A DNA stretch of 64,000 nt from Lacinutrix sp. 5H-3-7-4 (lineage in GTDB: Bacteria; Bacteroidota; Bacteroidia; Flavobacteriales; Flavobacteriaceae), in assembly GCF_000211855.2 (NCBI RefSeq), contig NC_015638.1, forward strand, positions 2,515,001-2,579,000. The letters are read 5' to 3'. Under the pieces are notes generated by a model. It did not search any database. It was not told the origin of the DNA and was given only the letters and a program-made list of their open reading frames with translations. Below, one piece after another: positions 63,711 to 64,000 of this stretch. The translations under genes and the position numbers were made by a program. Each line of letters begins with the position of its first letter. Position 1 is the stretch's first letter.

Positions 63711-63748
63711 AAAAACGCTGTAACTCATATTATAGCGTTTTTTTTATA
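63711..63748 (+). terminator. Terminator after the DUF2853 gene
   Basis: AAAAACGCT (63711-63719) and AGCGTTTTT (63734-63742) form a perfect 9-base stem with a T-run to follow. Confidence 0.85.
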
Positions 63749-63803
63749 TTTAAATTTCAAATTTTATAGATTAAAAAAAATCTAATTTGATTTTTAATAT
63801 TAG

Positions 63804-63811
63804 TACTTTTG
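63804..63811 (+). promoter_or_regulatory. -7 box of the S1-domain gene, nearly leaderless
   Basis: TACTTTTG fits TAnnTTTG and ends 4 bases before the ATG at 63816. Transcription would start at or next to the start codon, giving a leaderless mRNA. A -33 TTG is not clear. Confidence 0.45.
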
Positions 63812-63815
63812 CAAA

Positions 63816-64000
63816 ATGATTAATATAGGAGAATACAATACTTTAGAAGTTTTAAGAGATACAGAGCCAGGATTATTTCTTGGAGACGAAGATGGTAACG
63901 AGGTGTTACTGCCTAATCGTTATGTGGAAGATGTTTTTAAAGTTGGAGATGATGTAGAAGTATTTATTTACTTAGATAATGATGAACGTTTAGTAGCAGT
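63816..64000 (+). CDS. S1-domain RNA-binding protein (CvfB-like), N-terminal part
   Basis: About 61 residues are visible before the window ends. They have the CvfB/YitL start: INIGEYNTLEVLRDTEPGLF, then GNEVLLPNRYV and VGDDVEVFIYLDNDERLVA. That is the first S1-like OB fold of this family. The rest lies outside the window. Confidence 0.85.
   Translation, partial: MINIGEYNTLEVLRDTEPGLFLGDEDGNEVLLPNRYVEDVFKVGDDVEVFIYLDNDERLVA

Overview
The window is an AT-rich stretch of a Flavobacteriaceae-like (Bacteroidota) chromosome. Three things support this. Starts lack Shine-Dalgarno sequences, and several promoters look like the Bacteroidota TAnnTTTG -7 box. The type VI secretion genes are of the Bacteroidota subtype (T6SSiii: TssN, TssO and a PKD membrane protein). 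The housekeeping proteins (DnaK, PanB, SdaA, MenF/MenD, DUF2853) look flavobacterial.

Region 1 (1-29064) is a type VI secretion island with three parts. (a) An Hcp-VgrG-adaptor-Rhs effector/immunity array occupies 1-11834 on the minus strand. It ends in displaced toxin tips: a NucA/NucB-like Rhs tip without its core, and a second toxin fragment followed by a shortened immunity gene. (b) A second Hcp-VgrG-PAAR-effector array lies at 12317-21879. It carries a peptidoglycan-cleaving effector with both a transglycosylase-like and an M23 domain. (c) Baseplate and envelope genes follow: tssG and an NlpC/P60 protein on the minus strand, then tssE, tssF, a PKD protein, tssK and tssO on the plus strand. 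The sheath genes tssB/tssC, the ATPase tssH, and tssQ/tssR are not in the window.

Region 2 (29176-44347) is a comM gene split by a mobile element of about 13.6 kb. The two comM halves abut a shared GTAGC core. Removing the element restores an uninterrupted 512-codon frame, so both ends can be placed almost to the base. The element carries a large serine recombinase at its left end, a VirE-N/primase-like protein, a small resolvase, and a defence-like cargo. The main cargo is a tight four-gene operon: a TPR protein with an HExxH motif, a MazG/dCTPase-like protein, a GIY-YIG nuclease fused to a DUF2075-type ATPase, and an endonuclease/exonuclease/phosphatase-fold protein. The rest is an SRAP protein, a PD-(D/E)XK-like nuclease fused to a second DUF2075-type ATPase, two related single-pass micropeptides, and several decayed genes. 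The four-gene operon is my best candidate for an undescribed system.

Region 3 (44425-48524) is a lineage-type block: two paralogous 'NRSSW' proteins, three paralogous multi-pass membrane proteins and a histidine kinase. Region 4 (48526-64000) is ordinary chromosome: aldehyde dehydrogenase, RluA-family pseudouridine synthase, PanB, SdaA, DnaK, a nitronate monooxygenase-like enzyme, a predicted extracytoplasmic kinase-like protein, GNAT and hydrolase genes, a hotdog thioesterase with MenF and MenD (menaquinone synthesis), DUF2853, and the start of an S1-domain protein. I saw no rRNA, tRNA or CRISPR array.
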